Shown one piece after another: positions 1 to 11,436 of a stretch of 64,000 nt of DNA (within the stretch, counting starts at the first letter, position 1; the number at the start of each line of letters is the position of its first letter). The stretch is taken from NCBI GenBank assembly GCA_036429605.1, contig JAVFKD010000016.1:434001-498000 (forward strand). The letters are read 5' to 3'. The stretch comes from Cladobotryum mycophilum (taxonomy: Eukaryota > Ascomycota > Sordariomycetes > Hypocreales > Hypocreaceae). Position numbers and translations under genes: made by a program. The notes beneath the pieces are model-generated. The model saw nothing but the letters and a program-made list of their open reading frames with translations, was not told where the DNA came from and ran no database searches.

Positions 1-1126
1 ACCATGACCGATATGCATCACGTGCGAGGGTTTCTCAACGTCGTTTGAGGCTCTGAAGATGTTGATTGAATAGTCGAAAATAGCATCATTGCCTAGTCGA
101 GCAAAATAATGAGTTGTTGTTAAAACACTTCTTAATGATCTTACTATGCTACTAGGCATCGAGTTTGAAATTCATTCGAGTTTAACAAACAAATCGAAGA
201 GTGTATACCCATCAAGTACTTGGTAGTTCCCAGTACTTGTCTCTGATAGTCAATCATCTCGTCAACGCATAGGGGCATGCACTTGCAGCATCGCAGTTGC
301 ACAATCCATCAGGCACAATGCACGAATTAAAAGTCTACGTCATTTTTTTCTATATATTTTTAAGCTCTTACAGCAATTGCCAGAACAGAAATGCTCTCCG
401 ATGTCGCTCCAGATCTGCTTCATTGAATCAGGAGACCTTGGGACGTGACTGACAGTGAATCAGAGATGACTTCGTGGGGACCTTTGACTTGAATTTTTCC
501 TTCACTCTATCAAATGGAGGCCTCCATCTATCGGCTATTACGGCAACTTTGACCGCCGCAAATTCTCATCATGTAGGCGAGTATCAATGTGTGAAGCGAT
601 GCACTTAGCGAAACGTGACGCAGCAAGACAAGTTGCATCGCCAAACGAATACACGATACATCCTTTTTTTTTTTTTAGATAACTGAAGCATGTAAAGAGC
701 CAAGTCATCTGCAAGTACATCATTCATTGTAATGAAAGGGAGCATCAGAAGCACGGGAAGGATCAGCCGACAAACTCACGAGTTGTAGCTCTGCTCCTGC
801 CGCTTATGAATTCACTTCCAGGCTCCGGCATTTGTTCGTCACTGTCCGAAGTAGGTAGGTTGTTCAAGGTACTGCTACCGAGCTCATTCCCTATCGTAGC
901 TCTTTTAATTCCTTAGAAAGGCAGCACCGGTGGATAAGGTGCCTTGCGGGATTGCTATAACCGTTAAGCTGTCCTTGGTTCTCTTTTTCTTTTTCTCCTC
1001 TAACCAGCATTTGGCAACTGTTACTCCTGACAACTGGGACCCCATCATCCAATCTTTGCCAGCTGCATTGCCACAGCCTTCCTCTTAGGTTAGGTTGACA
1101 GACTGACGAACTAACAGACAACTTCG

Positions 1127-1161
<35 letters not shown>

Positions 1162-1636
1162 GTCTCTCCGTCTCTCTATCTCTCCGTCTTACAGCCTCTT
1201 TGCGCTTCTCGCTCGCTTATGGGTTGTTCACATGAAGCTCTACAACTTCGTATCCGAACCTTCAGCCCATATGCATGACCCTGGAGGTCGGTCATAGACT
1301 CATAGCATGCCTCAAGGCCAAGTCTTTTCCCCCAACAGACGTTCACTTCTTCGTCTGCCGGCTGCCATCAAGGTTCGACTGACCGCCTGATAATTTTGGC
1401 AGCACATCACGCCATTCGCTCTGCCTGTTCACTCGTTCTTTTTCTTTTTTTGTCTTTCGCTCTTTTAGTTTTTCATCTCCACTCGTCTCAGAGCCACGCT
1501 CGTTTTCTGCCCTTTTTGTTTTTCTCTTCCCTTTTTTTTCTTTTATCAAATCAAGTCTTTCGTTTAAAGCTGCTTGCCTCTCATTTTCTGTTTTTGTTGC
1601 TGCTTCTTTCTTTCCTCCATCAGGTGATGCTCCAGC
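1..1636. other. Non-coding left flank and likely 5' leader of the next gene
   Basis: No convincing coding frame on either strand. It holds AT-rich sequence to about 720, a T tract near 664-676, a long CT-dinucleotide tract (1128-1190) and increasingly pyrimidine-rich sequence up to the start codon at 1637, typical of a fungal promoter or 5' UTR. Confidence 0.6.
1128..1190. repeat. CT-dinucleotide microsatellite, imperfect
   Basis: Runs of CT broken by occasional TG and CG (ctctct...tgtctctctc...cgtctct). It lies about 450 bp upstream of the first gene, within pyrimidine-rich presumed promoter or leader DNA. Confidence 0.85.
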
Positions 1637-3596
1637 ATGGCATCTGCGACCTTGACGTATGGAAAAAAGCGAAGTTTGCTCAAGTCGATAGGCTCCAGAC
1701 GTCGTCAGAGGAGCCTGATCGATTCCATGTCCATCAAGAAGTCAGGTAAGACCATCATCATGTTTGCTCCGCTGGAGAAAGGTCACTGATTCGTCCACAG
1801 AGCGACTTACACCACCCGTGAATGCCCATCACGAAGGACTGAAACAAGGTCACCGAGCCAAGGGCAAGATTCCCACTGCAAGCATCGAGGAAATCGCAAG
1901 TGCGTTGCTCGACGATTCCACCGCAAGCCCTCGTCGAGACACGATACGCCAATCAGATCAAGGCGTCGTCGGTTTCTTGAACTCTAGCCCACTGTCACCC
2001 GAAAACTCGGCTCCCGAGTGTGTTGACGAACATCTTCGTTCCACATCTCTCAATCCCTCAAGACCCAAAAGGGGTCACAGAGGATACGATCCCCGACCTC
2101 GAGCCTCACGGATCCGGAAAAGTTCTTCAAAGTCCCCAGGCAGAATGACCGCTAGAAACAGGGGAAGGCCAGGATCGAGCTCCTCTCCTAGCCGAAAGGG
2201 GTCCGGCTTGGTGCGTCCAATTCCAAATTCAACAAAAGTGTCACCATACCGTTCCAATGGTACTTCTACGGGCGACACGGTAGTTTCCAGCTTGCTCCCA
2301 AACATTATAATGAACATTGGACCACCGGAAATAAATGAATGGAAGCAAAGCCACCCCGTTCGCATGCAAGCTGCTGGTCCCGACGAGATTCAGCAAAAGG
2401 TTACCGCCATGCTAGCAGCAACCGATGCTTTAAAGCCATCCCCGTCTCAAATGAAGACCTTATCTGCATCCAAAATGGCACTTATAGTCCCATCCAGGGT
2501 CCTTGCCAAAGTCTCGAGCGCGTGGGATCGGTTGCACCTGAAGCCTTCTGATGGGGGGCAAAAGCCTCGCAGTAAACTCAGGGAGCAGTATACCCACGAC
2601 GAGACGGATGGATTGACGTCTCTCCGGATGCCTGTATCCCGAAGCACCTCTTCTATCAATACGATCGAAATACGTTTGAACGAAGGAGATAACCTCAACA
2701 GAAAGAAAGTGCAAAAGATTGTTGGCGGACGGGTAAACCGGAAACCCGTTGCAGAGGACGGAAAGTCTATTAGGGGTGGTCGATCTGTCGAAGACCCTTT
2801 TGCCAAATCTGGACGAGCACAAATCCAAGACCTGGTCGATGAACTGTCGAGCTCTAGTACTGAGACTAAATCTGAGGTAAACACAACCGTCTCAGTTGGT
2901 CCATTTGAATCCGAAGAAGGCTTTGAGGATAATCTCCAAGATAGAATCTTGAGCGCTTCCCCAATCGGGTCATCAACCCCCAAGTCTCGAGCCAAGGGAG
3001 TTCAAACCCCAAGCTCCGATGATAAAGGCAACAAATGCAGTGTAGAGCAACCAGCTCAGCCAGATTTTGAAACGGTGACCATCAGATTGACCGAGTATGA
3101 ATCATCCGGCACGCAGACCCCCCGAAAGAACCGTAACGAAACAGGCGATTGGAAACACGTTCGACCCATTCGAACTTCTCGCACCGAGATTTTCAGGATT
3201 GGAGAGGATATGAACCCTAGACGCGCCGTAGGGATGAAGAAGCACCCTTCTCCCAGCAAAAGAGCATTAGAGGACCTCCAGGAGGCGTTCCTACAATACT
3301 CTGAACTCAAGAAATGTGGTACAGAGGACGAACTAGACGAACTTTCCAGGCAATACGCTCCGCCACGGCTTTTGTCTCCTCGAGACAAAAACCAGATGAT
3401 GGGGGCTCGACTGAATGCCCAGGACCGGAAGATGTACCGCCAAGTGTTGGACTCGGATTCGGACCCTGAATCTCCAGCCAAGTCTCGTATCCCTCGTTCT
3501 ACTGAGAACCGGAGAAACTGGCGTCCACCAGTTCGGCTTGCTCCAGTCTATCGACCCACGATTCCCCACGCGGACGAGACTGATAAGTTGCAGTAA
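1637..3596 (+). CDS. Hypothetical disordered basic protein, 634 aa
   Basis: Two exons, 1637-1745 and 1801-3596, joined by a 55-nt intron (gtaag...cacag). The spliced length is 1905 nt, an exact multiple of three. I chose the ATG at 1637 because it opens a basic N-terminus (TYGKKRSLLKS, then SRRRQRS) that splices in frame into the long second exon. The protein is rich in Ser, Pro, Arg and Lys, with many SP sites (SPSRKGSG, PSPSKRALED). One short predicted helix lies near the C-terminus (LEDLQEAFLQYSELKK), followed by an acidic/serine patch (DSDSDPESP). There is no enzyme motif and no signal or membrane segment. The TYGKK start resembles N-termini of some chromatin or mitotic regulators such as haspin or Wapl-type proteins, but no catalytic or conserved domain follows, so I do not assign it. 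Gene model fairly certain, function unknown. Confidence 0.75.
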
Positions 3597-4084
3597 CGCT
3601 TTGGCTAGTGGATTGTGGATTATGGTGGAAATCAAGTTGACCCATAATGGTGATTCAAGATGAAAAATCTTGCTGCTCTACAACATCTCCCCTCTATTAA
3701 GTATTAATTATTAGTTTCAGGTGTGTTTTTACACAAAACTACACATTTTGGGAGGATGCATGTGCATATTGACATGCTCGTATATGGCATACGGGCATCA
3801 TTTACAGTTGGCTTTGAAAGAGTATAATAGACCGGAGTTATAGACAAATAGTCGCAATAAAGTTTCCGCCCTTTAGACAGACGTAATAAAGTCAAGATTT
3901 AAAGTAGGGCGGTGTCAGAGTTCTGGAAATAGCTGTGATTGAATAGCATTCTGTGAGGTGTACAGGGTATCATATAAAATATCTAGACAACATCCCTTCA
4001 ATGAACTTCCAAACTGTGTAAAAGAATGTATCCCTAGCCGCCAATCTTTAACACACTTTATGTATTTGTTTCCGTCGAGATCAT
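3597..4084. other. Intergenic, convergent 3' regions
   Basis: AT-rich spacer between the 3' ends of two convergent genes. No coding frame is supported. Confidence 0.6.
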
Positions 4085-4428
4085 CTAGAAGAAACGTCGG
4101 CGTTGGCGACGGCGCATTCCACGACCGTCAGTGCCATGCATACGGCGAGTACCGGCAGCCTAAACATGGCCAGTTAGTTTATGTCGTCTTGAATAATTAC
4201 AGCGTCAAGACGGTGATGGATTAATTACCTTTACACCAGGACGGCCAGTGATGCTGCCTCTCAGCTTGGTGAAGGCGCCGCTGACTTTATCCTTTAGGGT
4301 GACGGGTCGCTGTTGAACAACCACGGGGGTGGCAGGACGGCGGCGACGGGCAAAGGGGTTTCGGAAGCGAGCTGTACGTGGAGGGGAGGGGGAGGTGGTG
4401 CTGGGCGCCTGCGACTGAACAAAGGCAT
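4085..4428 (-). CDS. Small basic protein, 91 aa after frame repair
   Basis: Two exons on the minus strand, 4428-4229 and 4159-4085, with a 69-nt intron (gtaattaa...tttag). The ATG at 4428 opens MPLFSRRRPAPPPP. The downstream frame reads a very basic segment (RNPFARRRRPA), a helix-like stretch (LKDKVSGAFTKLRGSITG) and a tail that ends AAGTRRMHGTDGRG, then Arg-rich, then FF-stop. As sequenced, the start frame and the downstream frame differ by one base. Adding one base in the G run at 4388-4392 (C run on the coding strand) joins them, giving 276 nt and 91 codons. The intron is in phase with the downstream frame, which supports that frame as the true one. I do not know a function. Charge and Gly/Arg content suggest nucleic-acid or ribosome association, but that is only inference. 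Confidence 0.6.
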
Positions 4429-5342
4429 GTTGGTAATGGTGTTTGGTTTAGACTTGGGATATGACTTTGAAGGGGGTTTTGAGATTGAAGCAAATTGTTG
4501 ATGAACGATGATTTGTTTTAATGTTTGTTTTTGCTACTTGTAACAATAGAGGGGAGACGAAGGGAACATGGTCAACTTATATGTTGAGATGGGAGCCCTC
4601 TCACGAGACGTATCCGGATGATCAACTCATGCCTACAGGGTGAATCAAGGAAACAAAGGCGCTTGTGTTGCCCTCTATGACAGCGTGTGCGAAGCATATG
4701 ATGGCATAATTGCAATGGTTGCAACACACTTTTACATAAACTAGCAAAGGTGGTTTGTTCGTCATTCTAACGCTGATCAAGGTCGTCGTATGCCTTCAAA
4801 GTTGTTGTTTACTAGGTAGTGGTCTTGATCAAGGAAGTAATTAATTCTCTTGATTGATTGATGAATGGGGGAGACCCTTTGTGGCTGGAGACGTCATTTG
4901 TGTGGTGGCAGAAGGTGGTGATTGGATGATGAAAGTGGAAGACTGTTGAGAGGTGTGGCTGATAAAGAGTGGGATGTGATGTCACGTCATGCGGGTCTTT
5001 GGTGTGGCGGGGCTGATGTGGCGCGTATTAGCCACATCTGGACTTTGGCAGCAGCATCCATGGATTGGCGATTAGAAATCCAATCTTCAACATTTATCCA
5101 AATTAATTTGCACGAAGAGTTTTACTTGTTCTCTTGTGTCAAGGACTGTTACTCGTATAGTCCTCTTGGAAAACTGGCTTTGAGTCCTTGGTCTTTGCGT
5201 TCGAAAGGGAAAGAAGGGCAGCGTAGTGGAAGGAGCGAAATCGGCGCTCTTCATCGACGACCTGGGATTGGGAATCGATCCCTAAGACGTCTCGTTTGTG
5301 AAGCTTACAATCTTGAATAATTCCCCAGGGCGCTACGAAAAA
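4429..5342. other. Divergent intergenic region (small basic gene / NBP35)
   Basis: Serves as the 5' region of both flanking genes. A 132-codon open frame at 4922-5320 has no family features and overlaps the NBP35 leader. I treat it as chance. Confidence 0.5.
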
Positions 5343-6495
5343 ATGGCTGTCGCTACGCGAACGCTACCGCCGTCCCTGGAAGCGCAGCAGAACATCATTG
5401 CTGGCCAGCTAGTCGCACCAGAGCCCGAACACTGTCCTGGGCCCGAGTCTCTCGATGCCGGAAAGGCGGACCCGTGCAAGGGGTGTCCGAACCAAGAGAT
5501 CTGCGCTTCGGCGTCGACTTTGAAGGGGCCTGATCCTGATATACCGCTGATAACGCAAAGGTTACAGGATGTTAAGCATAAGATTCTGGTGAGTTCTTTT
5601 TATATGGAATATCTGTGCGGGCGTGTTGACGAGAGGAAGCTAACTAAGCCAAAAAATGCTAGGTATTGAGTGGTAAAGGAGGTGTTGGGAAGAGCACGTT
5701 GACGACTTTGCTGTCGCATGCGTTTGCGACTAATCCAGATCACACCGTTGGGGTTCTGGATATCGATCTCACCGGCCCTTCCATGCCCAAAATGATGGGC
5801 GTCGAAGAGGAGACCATACACGCCAGCAGCTCGGGCTGGTCCCCCATCTGGGTCACCGACAACCTCAGCGTGATAAGCATCCAGTTCATGCTCCCCAACC
5901 GGGACGACGCCGTCATCTGGCGCGGCCCCAAGAAGAACGGCCTGATCAAGAACTTCCTCAAGGACGTGGACTGGGGCCAGCTCGATTTCCTACTGTGCGA
6001 CACGCCGCCCGGCACGTCGGACGAGCACCTGAGCGTGACGTCGCTGCTGAAGGAGAGTGGGATCGATGGTGCGGTGTTGGTGACGACGCCGCAGGAGGTG
6101 GCGCTGCTGGATGTCAGGAGGGAGATTGATTTCTGCAAGAAGGCGGGTATAAAGATGCTAGGGCTGGTTGAGAATATGAGCGGGTTTGTGTGTCCCAAGT
6201 GCACGAACGAGAGCCAAATCTTTAAAGCCAGTAAGTTGACTCTTCCCTTAATCCCCAACCCCCTTTCCTGTGAACTTGTTATTTAACAACCGGTGAAGCA
6301 ACTGGTGGAGGGAGAGCGTTAGCAGAGGAGGTTGGCATACCGTTCCTTGGGGCCGTTCCCCTGGATCCGAGGATACGCATGTCCTGCGATTATGGTGAGG
6401 ATTTTGCTGAGCACTGCGCGGATAGTCCGGCATATAAGGCGTTGCAGCAGGTTGTGAGCGGGTTAAAAAGTCAACTTGATTCAGGGATTGCGTAG
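5343..6495 (+). CDS. nbp35: Cytosolic Fe-S cluster scaffold NTPase NBP35
   Basis: Three exons, 5343-5588, 5663-6230 and 6299-6495 (1011 nt, 336 aa; yeast Nbp35 is 328 aa). The product is a P-loop ATPase of the Mrp/NBP35 family that, with Cfd1, forms the scaffold of the cytosolic iron-sulfur assembly machinery, building 4Fe-4S clusters for nuclear and cytosolic proteins. The N-terminus has the ferredoxin-like cysteine set that separates NBP35 from CFD1 (C31, C45, C48, C54). The deviant Walker A SGKGGVGKST follows at about 85-94, then DIDLTGPS. The bridging CX2C is at C259/C262 (CPKC). The first intron falls directly before the Walker A loop. Nothing is missing. The identification is firm because both cysteine motifs and the P-loop are present in the expected order. 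Confidence 0.96.
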
Positions 6496-7145
6496 GGTTA
6501 GGTTAGCATGAAAAATAGAACCTGGGAAATATCTTGGCTAACTACGTTCTTATTTTGAGTCCTGAGATGTGACGATTACTATGATCAGATCCCCTAAGTA
6601 GCATGTTGTTTGTCAATCAAGTAATCCACTTCAACTTTGTGGAAGTATAACCTAGAATTGAACAAACTTGAGTCTTTCTGGCGATACTTCATCAACCTAT
6701 CATATGACTCAAAATGGGTAGGATGTAAGAATCTTGGTGACGGGCACTGTGGCGTTTAAACTGTGACGGGATTTGACATTCCAACTTTGTATGAAACTAT
6801 CATTTGGTGAATTTTGCGAGAATACTCTTCAATCTATTTTAAGCGTACGAGTGATTGGAATTGAAGAGCCTGGACCTCTCCGAAGCCGTTGTATGAGGAT
6901 GCTGCAAGACATTCGGTCACCGGATGAACAGCCACGGGCCCTTCTTGATTTATTTATTCCTTCATTAATTCTTTCCAGTCTAACCTCCTGATCTATGGAA
7001 TCTAAAATCTAGATCTATTCTAGACCAAGAAAAGTAGCCTCGAGGGGTTATCCAGCGACTTGTTGACTAGAAACAAGCAGGTCATCATCTATGGTATCAA
7101 CTTTCAAAATCCAAAACGCTTCTCTTACCCCCCCTCTCCCCCTTA
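6496..7145. other. Intergenic, convergent 3' regions
   Basis: AT-rich spacer between convergent NBP35 and the phosphatase gene. A short open frame at 6773-6991 shows no protein-like features. Confidence 0.55.
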
Positions 7146-8046
7146 TCAAGCTTCTCGGATATTCTTCTTGATAATCTCCAGGTCCTCGGCCGAAAGACCC
7201 AACTCCCCGGTCACGTAGCCGTCCCAGCCGCCAAACTTGTCGTTCAAGCCCTCGAGGAAGGCGGCCCAGTACTCAGGCCGCAGGTCGACGAGGTTGTAGA
7301 AGCCGGGGGTGGCGGGGTCGGTGATGCCGACGCTGAACATGGCGAACTGGAGGAGCTTGTCGCGGGCGGGCTCGGTGCCGATGCGGGAGAGCATGTAGTC
7401 GCGGACGGAGTCGTCGGGGGCGGTGCCGGCGAGGTGGTGGAGGAGGCCGGCGAGAACTCCGGTGCGATCGCGGCCGGCTGGGAGGGGAAAATAATGTGTT
7501 AGCCAACGAGGATGTTATGAGCATGGGCGCTGATGGTTGATACCTGTGCAGTGGAATAGGAATGGCTCCTTGGGAGTGTCCCTAATATGTTCCAGGACGG
7601 CGCGATACGTCGGCGCATACGTGATCGCAACGCTCAGGTACTGCTGCTTCCACGCCTCGCTCCCGTCCCCGTTTGCAAAGTCATCCAAGCTCGGCGTCGG
7701 GTACTCCCCCTCATGTCCAGCCACACGTTCTCCACGCCGGGGATGACGGGGTCGGGCGCATGCCCGCGCTCGAGGGGCTTGCGCAGGTCGAAGATGCGCT
7801 TCACGTTTGCGCCGATCCAGGCGACGGCGTCGGGGTCCTTGGCGGCGTAGTCGAGGGCGCCGCAGCGGTAGATGCGGTTGGGGGGATGTTGCTCCCGGGG
7901 ACGGCGCCGACGTCGCGGGCGTTGATGAGAGAGCGGGAGGGGATGAAGGGCGGGGCGGAGAGGTGGGGGAGGAGGGCGGAGAGGGGGATGGGGTTGCGGA
8001 CGTCTGTCCGGAGGAGAGCGTCGAGGTCTGCGGTGGGAGAGGTCAT
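7146..8046 (-). CDS. Tyrosine-protein phosphatase family protein (Y_phosphatase3-like)
   Basis: Exons 8046-7544 and 7477-7146, with a 66-nt intron that splits the active site: HCTA is joined to GRDRTG, giving the CX5R signature HCTAGRDRTG of bacterial/fungal-type Tyr/Ser phosphatases. Upstream are the family's N-terminal elements, LINARDVG, then RIYRCGALD, then RIFDLRKPLE. The family hydrolyses phosphotyrosine, phosphoserine or phosphoinositides; the substrate here is unknown. Two frame breaks occur in the first exon, at the G6 run 7880-7885 and the C5 run 7706-7710. Adding one base at each makes one continuous frame of 837 nt, 278 aa, with both conserved blocks in frame. An alternative in-frame ATG lies 12 nt upstream (8058). 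It is either a homopolymer artefact or a recent pseudogene; I favour the artefact. Confidence 0.82.
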
Positions 8047-8796
8047 GATATTTCGCATGAGAGGGGGTGGGAGGGTAGTATCGATACAAAGGTAAGGCGA
8101 GGTTATGTTGGTAGAGGATCCTAGTACTTGGTAGTATGGGCTACGGCTATATATATGTACGGGTCCTGCTAGTTTGCCCTCGCAATGTCTTTCCGTCAAG
8201 GTTAATTCCCTCCTCTACTCTATTCACTATTGTTTCCATGTATTCACGCCATAATATGATGTCATTTGAGCTATTTAGATGTAGAAAATGCCTCTGAATG
8301 ATAATAGAGCGCATCAGATGGTGATTCAGATAAAAATGTTTGATTGATTCTACATTGGATGTTCAATCATCATTTATCGAAGCGTTGGAGGTGAGGGGCA
8401 ATCGCAACAGCCCCTCCTTCCCCTCCCCTCTTTCCGTGGACACCACACGATTCCATCTTTAGCCGTCATTGGCGCTGTAATTTCAGTGCCTGAAGCCCCT
8501 GAATGGTTGGCAGTTTAGTGAGCCTTGGAGGTGAATGGTGGAGGTAACACCGGGACGTCCCACTCCGCGTCGACCCCCGCTTCTACCGCTTCCAGCTTCA
8601 ACGAATAGCGAGGACATCACCACCACCCTCTCTCTTAGACATGAATCTGACATCCACCCACGATACATTCCTATCCCTCATTTGCTGCTCGGCTCAATTA
8701 ATGGCTAGGGCTGGCAAAAAAGGGCCTCAATTCCATACTGAGCTGACTAATTGAACAATGCTTCATACACCTTGAGCTTGAACCTCAATCTCAGTC
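8047..8796. other. Divergent intergenic region (phosphatase / amidohydrolase)
   Basis: About 750 bp between two divergent starts. No coding frame or RNA gene recognised; presumably both promoters. Confidence 0.55.
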
Positions 8797-10654
8797 ATGG
8801 CGTCGTCACCTATACTTCGCTGGGGCTCCGTCGTCTCGATCGCTGCAGCTGTTGCTCTCGCTGTATCTTCGCAACTCCAGTCCCCGCTTACATCTGATTC
8901 CCTTGGCGATGCCTCAACTTATTGCTATAAAGGCGTCAGGACACACGATGACAAAATACCGTCCGCTCGCTGCTTCTCCGTCAAAGATGGACTGATTTCC
9001 CATGTATGGGCAGATAACGAGGAGCTTCCTTCGGATGCAATTCGCATTGGGTCATCAGACGGATACGCCATTCCCGGTCTCTGGGATGGGCATGGCCACT
9101 TGTCCCAGTATGCCGAATTTATCCATTCCGTTGACCTGTTTGGATCGCAAACCATCGAGGAGGCACTTGGACGTATCAAGAAATACGTTGCCTCTAACCC
9201 GGGAGCCGGCACCAAAGATAATTGGGTGCGCGGAGGTGGATGGGATCAGACTCTGTTTGGCCGCATGCCTACAGCGGTAAGCTATCCTGCCAGCAGCCAT
9301 GGCATATGAGCCGAATTTGGAGCTAAACATGGATGTTGTAGCATGACATTGAGCAAGATGAGGATCTGAAGGGTATCTACTTGATGATTGACCGTACCGA
9401 CTATCACTGTAATTGGGTTTCTCAGGCCGTCATAGATCTGTTACCTGGCGACATTCCGGATATTCCAGGAGGTGAAGTCATCCGGGACCCAGGGCTCGGT
9501 GTCTTCTGTGATAACTCCATGGATTGGGTTATGGAGTACTGGCCAAAACCGGGACTGAAAGAAACGGCCCAGGCTGTGAAAAAGGCAATGGCTAAGCTGA
9601 ACGAGGTTGGCCTAGTGGGACTTCATGATGCCGGTGCAACGCCGACTGAGATTAAGCTGTACAATGAGATGGCCGACTCGGATGACTGGACTATTCGGGT
9701 GTATGGCATGCTGACGTGTGAAGAAAGGAATGCTTTCTGCCCCGATGATGCTATCAAGGTCCACCGTGACGATAATCGTTTGATTGTCAGAAGTGTCAAA
9801 CTCTTTGCTGGTGAGTTATACACTTTAGAGCATTTGGGAACTTTGGAAGCTAACTATCAATGGCAGATGGCGCCTTGGGGAGTTGGGGAAGTGCAATGAT
9901 TAAGCCGTATAGTGATCATCCTTGGAGTTCTGGCTCTCTCCTAATCAACTCATCCACACTTACGCAATTGACCAAGTCATGGGCTTCAGAAGGGTATCAA
10001 GTCAACATTCATGCTATTGGCGACTTGGCTAATCGATATGTCGTCGATGCATTCGAAGCAGCATTAAAAGAGCAGTGCCCAGGAAAGGATCTTACCGAAT
10101 GTCAATCGACACATCGATTCCGAATGGAGCATTCACAGATTATCCACCCTGATGATCAGAAGCGTATGCATGTCATGGGACTCATCCCGTCAATCCAACC
10201 AACACACGCAACATCCGACATGAAATATGCCGAGGACAGGCTAGGTCCCCAGCGCACTCAAAATGAAGCATATCGCATGAAATCCGTTGTAGACTTGAAC
10301 CCCGTGTTTGGTAGCGACTGCCCCGTCGAGCCTCCGGACCCATTCCAGGGCATCTACGCTGCTGTCGCACGGAAGAGTCCCCATACCGGACTCGGTCCAT
10401 ATCCAGAAGACCCTAACAGAGGTTGGCACTTGGAGGAGGCGCTCAGCTTGGACGAGGCAATTTGGGGCTTCACCGGCGGAGCTGCCCACGGGGCGTTTCT
10501 GGAGGACAAGGCTGGTGTGATTAAAGAGGGTTCATTTGCGGACTGGGTTGTCTTGGACGAACCCCTGGAAGATATTGATATCGAAAAACTGCGGAATATA
10601 AGAGTGCGAGAGACGTGGGTTGGCGGAAGAAAGGTCTACTCGCGAGATCCCTAA
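8797..10654 (+). CDS. Amidohydrolase family 3 (YtcJ-like) with N-terminal membrane anchor
   Basis: Three exons, 8797-9276, 9342-9810 and 9867-10654 (1737 nt, 578 aa). A hydrophobic segment at residues 11-27 (SVVSIAAAVALAV) acts as signal anchor or signal peptide, so the enzyme is probably extracytoplasmic or endomembrane. The metal-binding HxH is at 99/101 in GLWDGHGH. Later come HAIGDLAN, the FRMEHSQ histidine, and FGSDCPVEP with the conserved catalytic aspartate. All are diagnostic of the Amidohydro_3/YtcJ group, a metal-dependent TIM-barrel hydrolase acting on C-N bonds. The substrate cannot be told from sequence. The second intron lies just after VKLFA and before DGALGS, another family motif. 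No frame breaks. It is divergent from the phosphatase gene, and nothing links the two functionally. Confidence 0.92.
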
Positions 10655-11436
10655 TATTAGCATGAACCATAGTGCCGCACAGGTGTTTGTCTTTTTTATT
10701 CTTCAAAAGCTCAAATCTAAACTCACTTGGAATATGGGTATCTTATATGAACCTTTATTATGGTTAGTGTCAATCAATATTTGACGGAGGCACTTACGGA
10801 TAGGGGCTCCTTGCCTCACCATCATGAGGATACTGTGATGCAAGTAATTTACACTAATCCTAGCAGCACAACAAAACTACATACTGTTTCATGAATAACC
10901 ATGGAAAGAATGACTGGTTGGATGTAAGGATGTCATACAAGCGAATCTAGAAGTCACGCCTCTGTTCAACTCCCCCTCCTTCCACACAAAACTGTATCCC
11001 CCTTTTTTGCGTTACCATCCAAACAAAAACAAAAACACAGCAATTACAACTTGAGCTCCCTCTCTCTCTTATCCCCCCCTCTCTCTCTCACAACACCCCA
11101 CTACTCACTTTTCGATAATGATTTGTACCCTCTTGGAGGTATCATTACATGTCGAGTATTCTCGCTCGAGAACCGTTGGCTTTTGGTATATACTTCATCT
11201 CTGATACATGGGTCCCGCGCTTCAGCTTGTTTTGTGTTTGATGACCCTTTCTTTTCTTTCTTCCTTTCTTCCTTTCTTTTTGGTGACTGGTACGAGTAAA
11301 AGTCTTCAAATACGAGAGAGAAGAAGGGTTTCTTGATTTACTCTTTCTCCCTCCCCCTCCCTTTTTCTTCTTCTTCTTCTTTCTTTTTTGTTACTCAAAC
11401 GGGATAAGTTCGATTTATTGAAAGGGTTTGTTCAAC
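10655..11436. other. Promoter / pyrimidine-rich 5' leader
   Basis: No gene. From about 10980 the + strand is strongly C/T rich (ctctctct, tttcttcttcttctt), as in fungal promoters and leaders, running up to the ATG at 11437. Confidence 0.6.

Noticed and set aside
1372..1390. GGTTCGACTG resembling a tRNA T-arm
   Set aside because: Flanking bases cannot form the five-pair stem and no acceptor or anticodon arm is present.
4922..5320. 132-codon open frame upstream of NBP35
   Set aside because: No protein-like features; lies in the promoter/leader.
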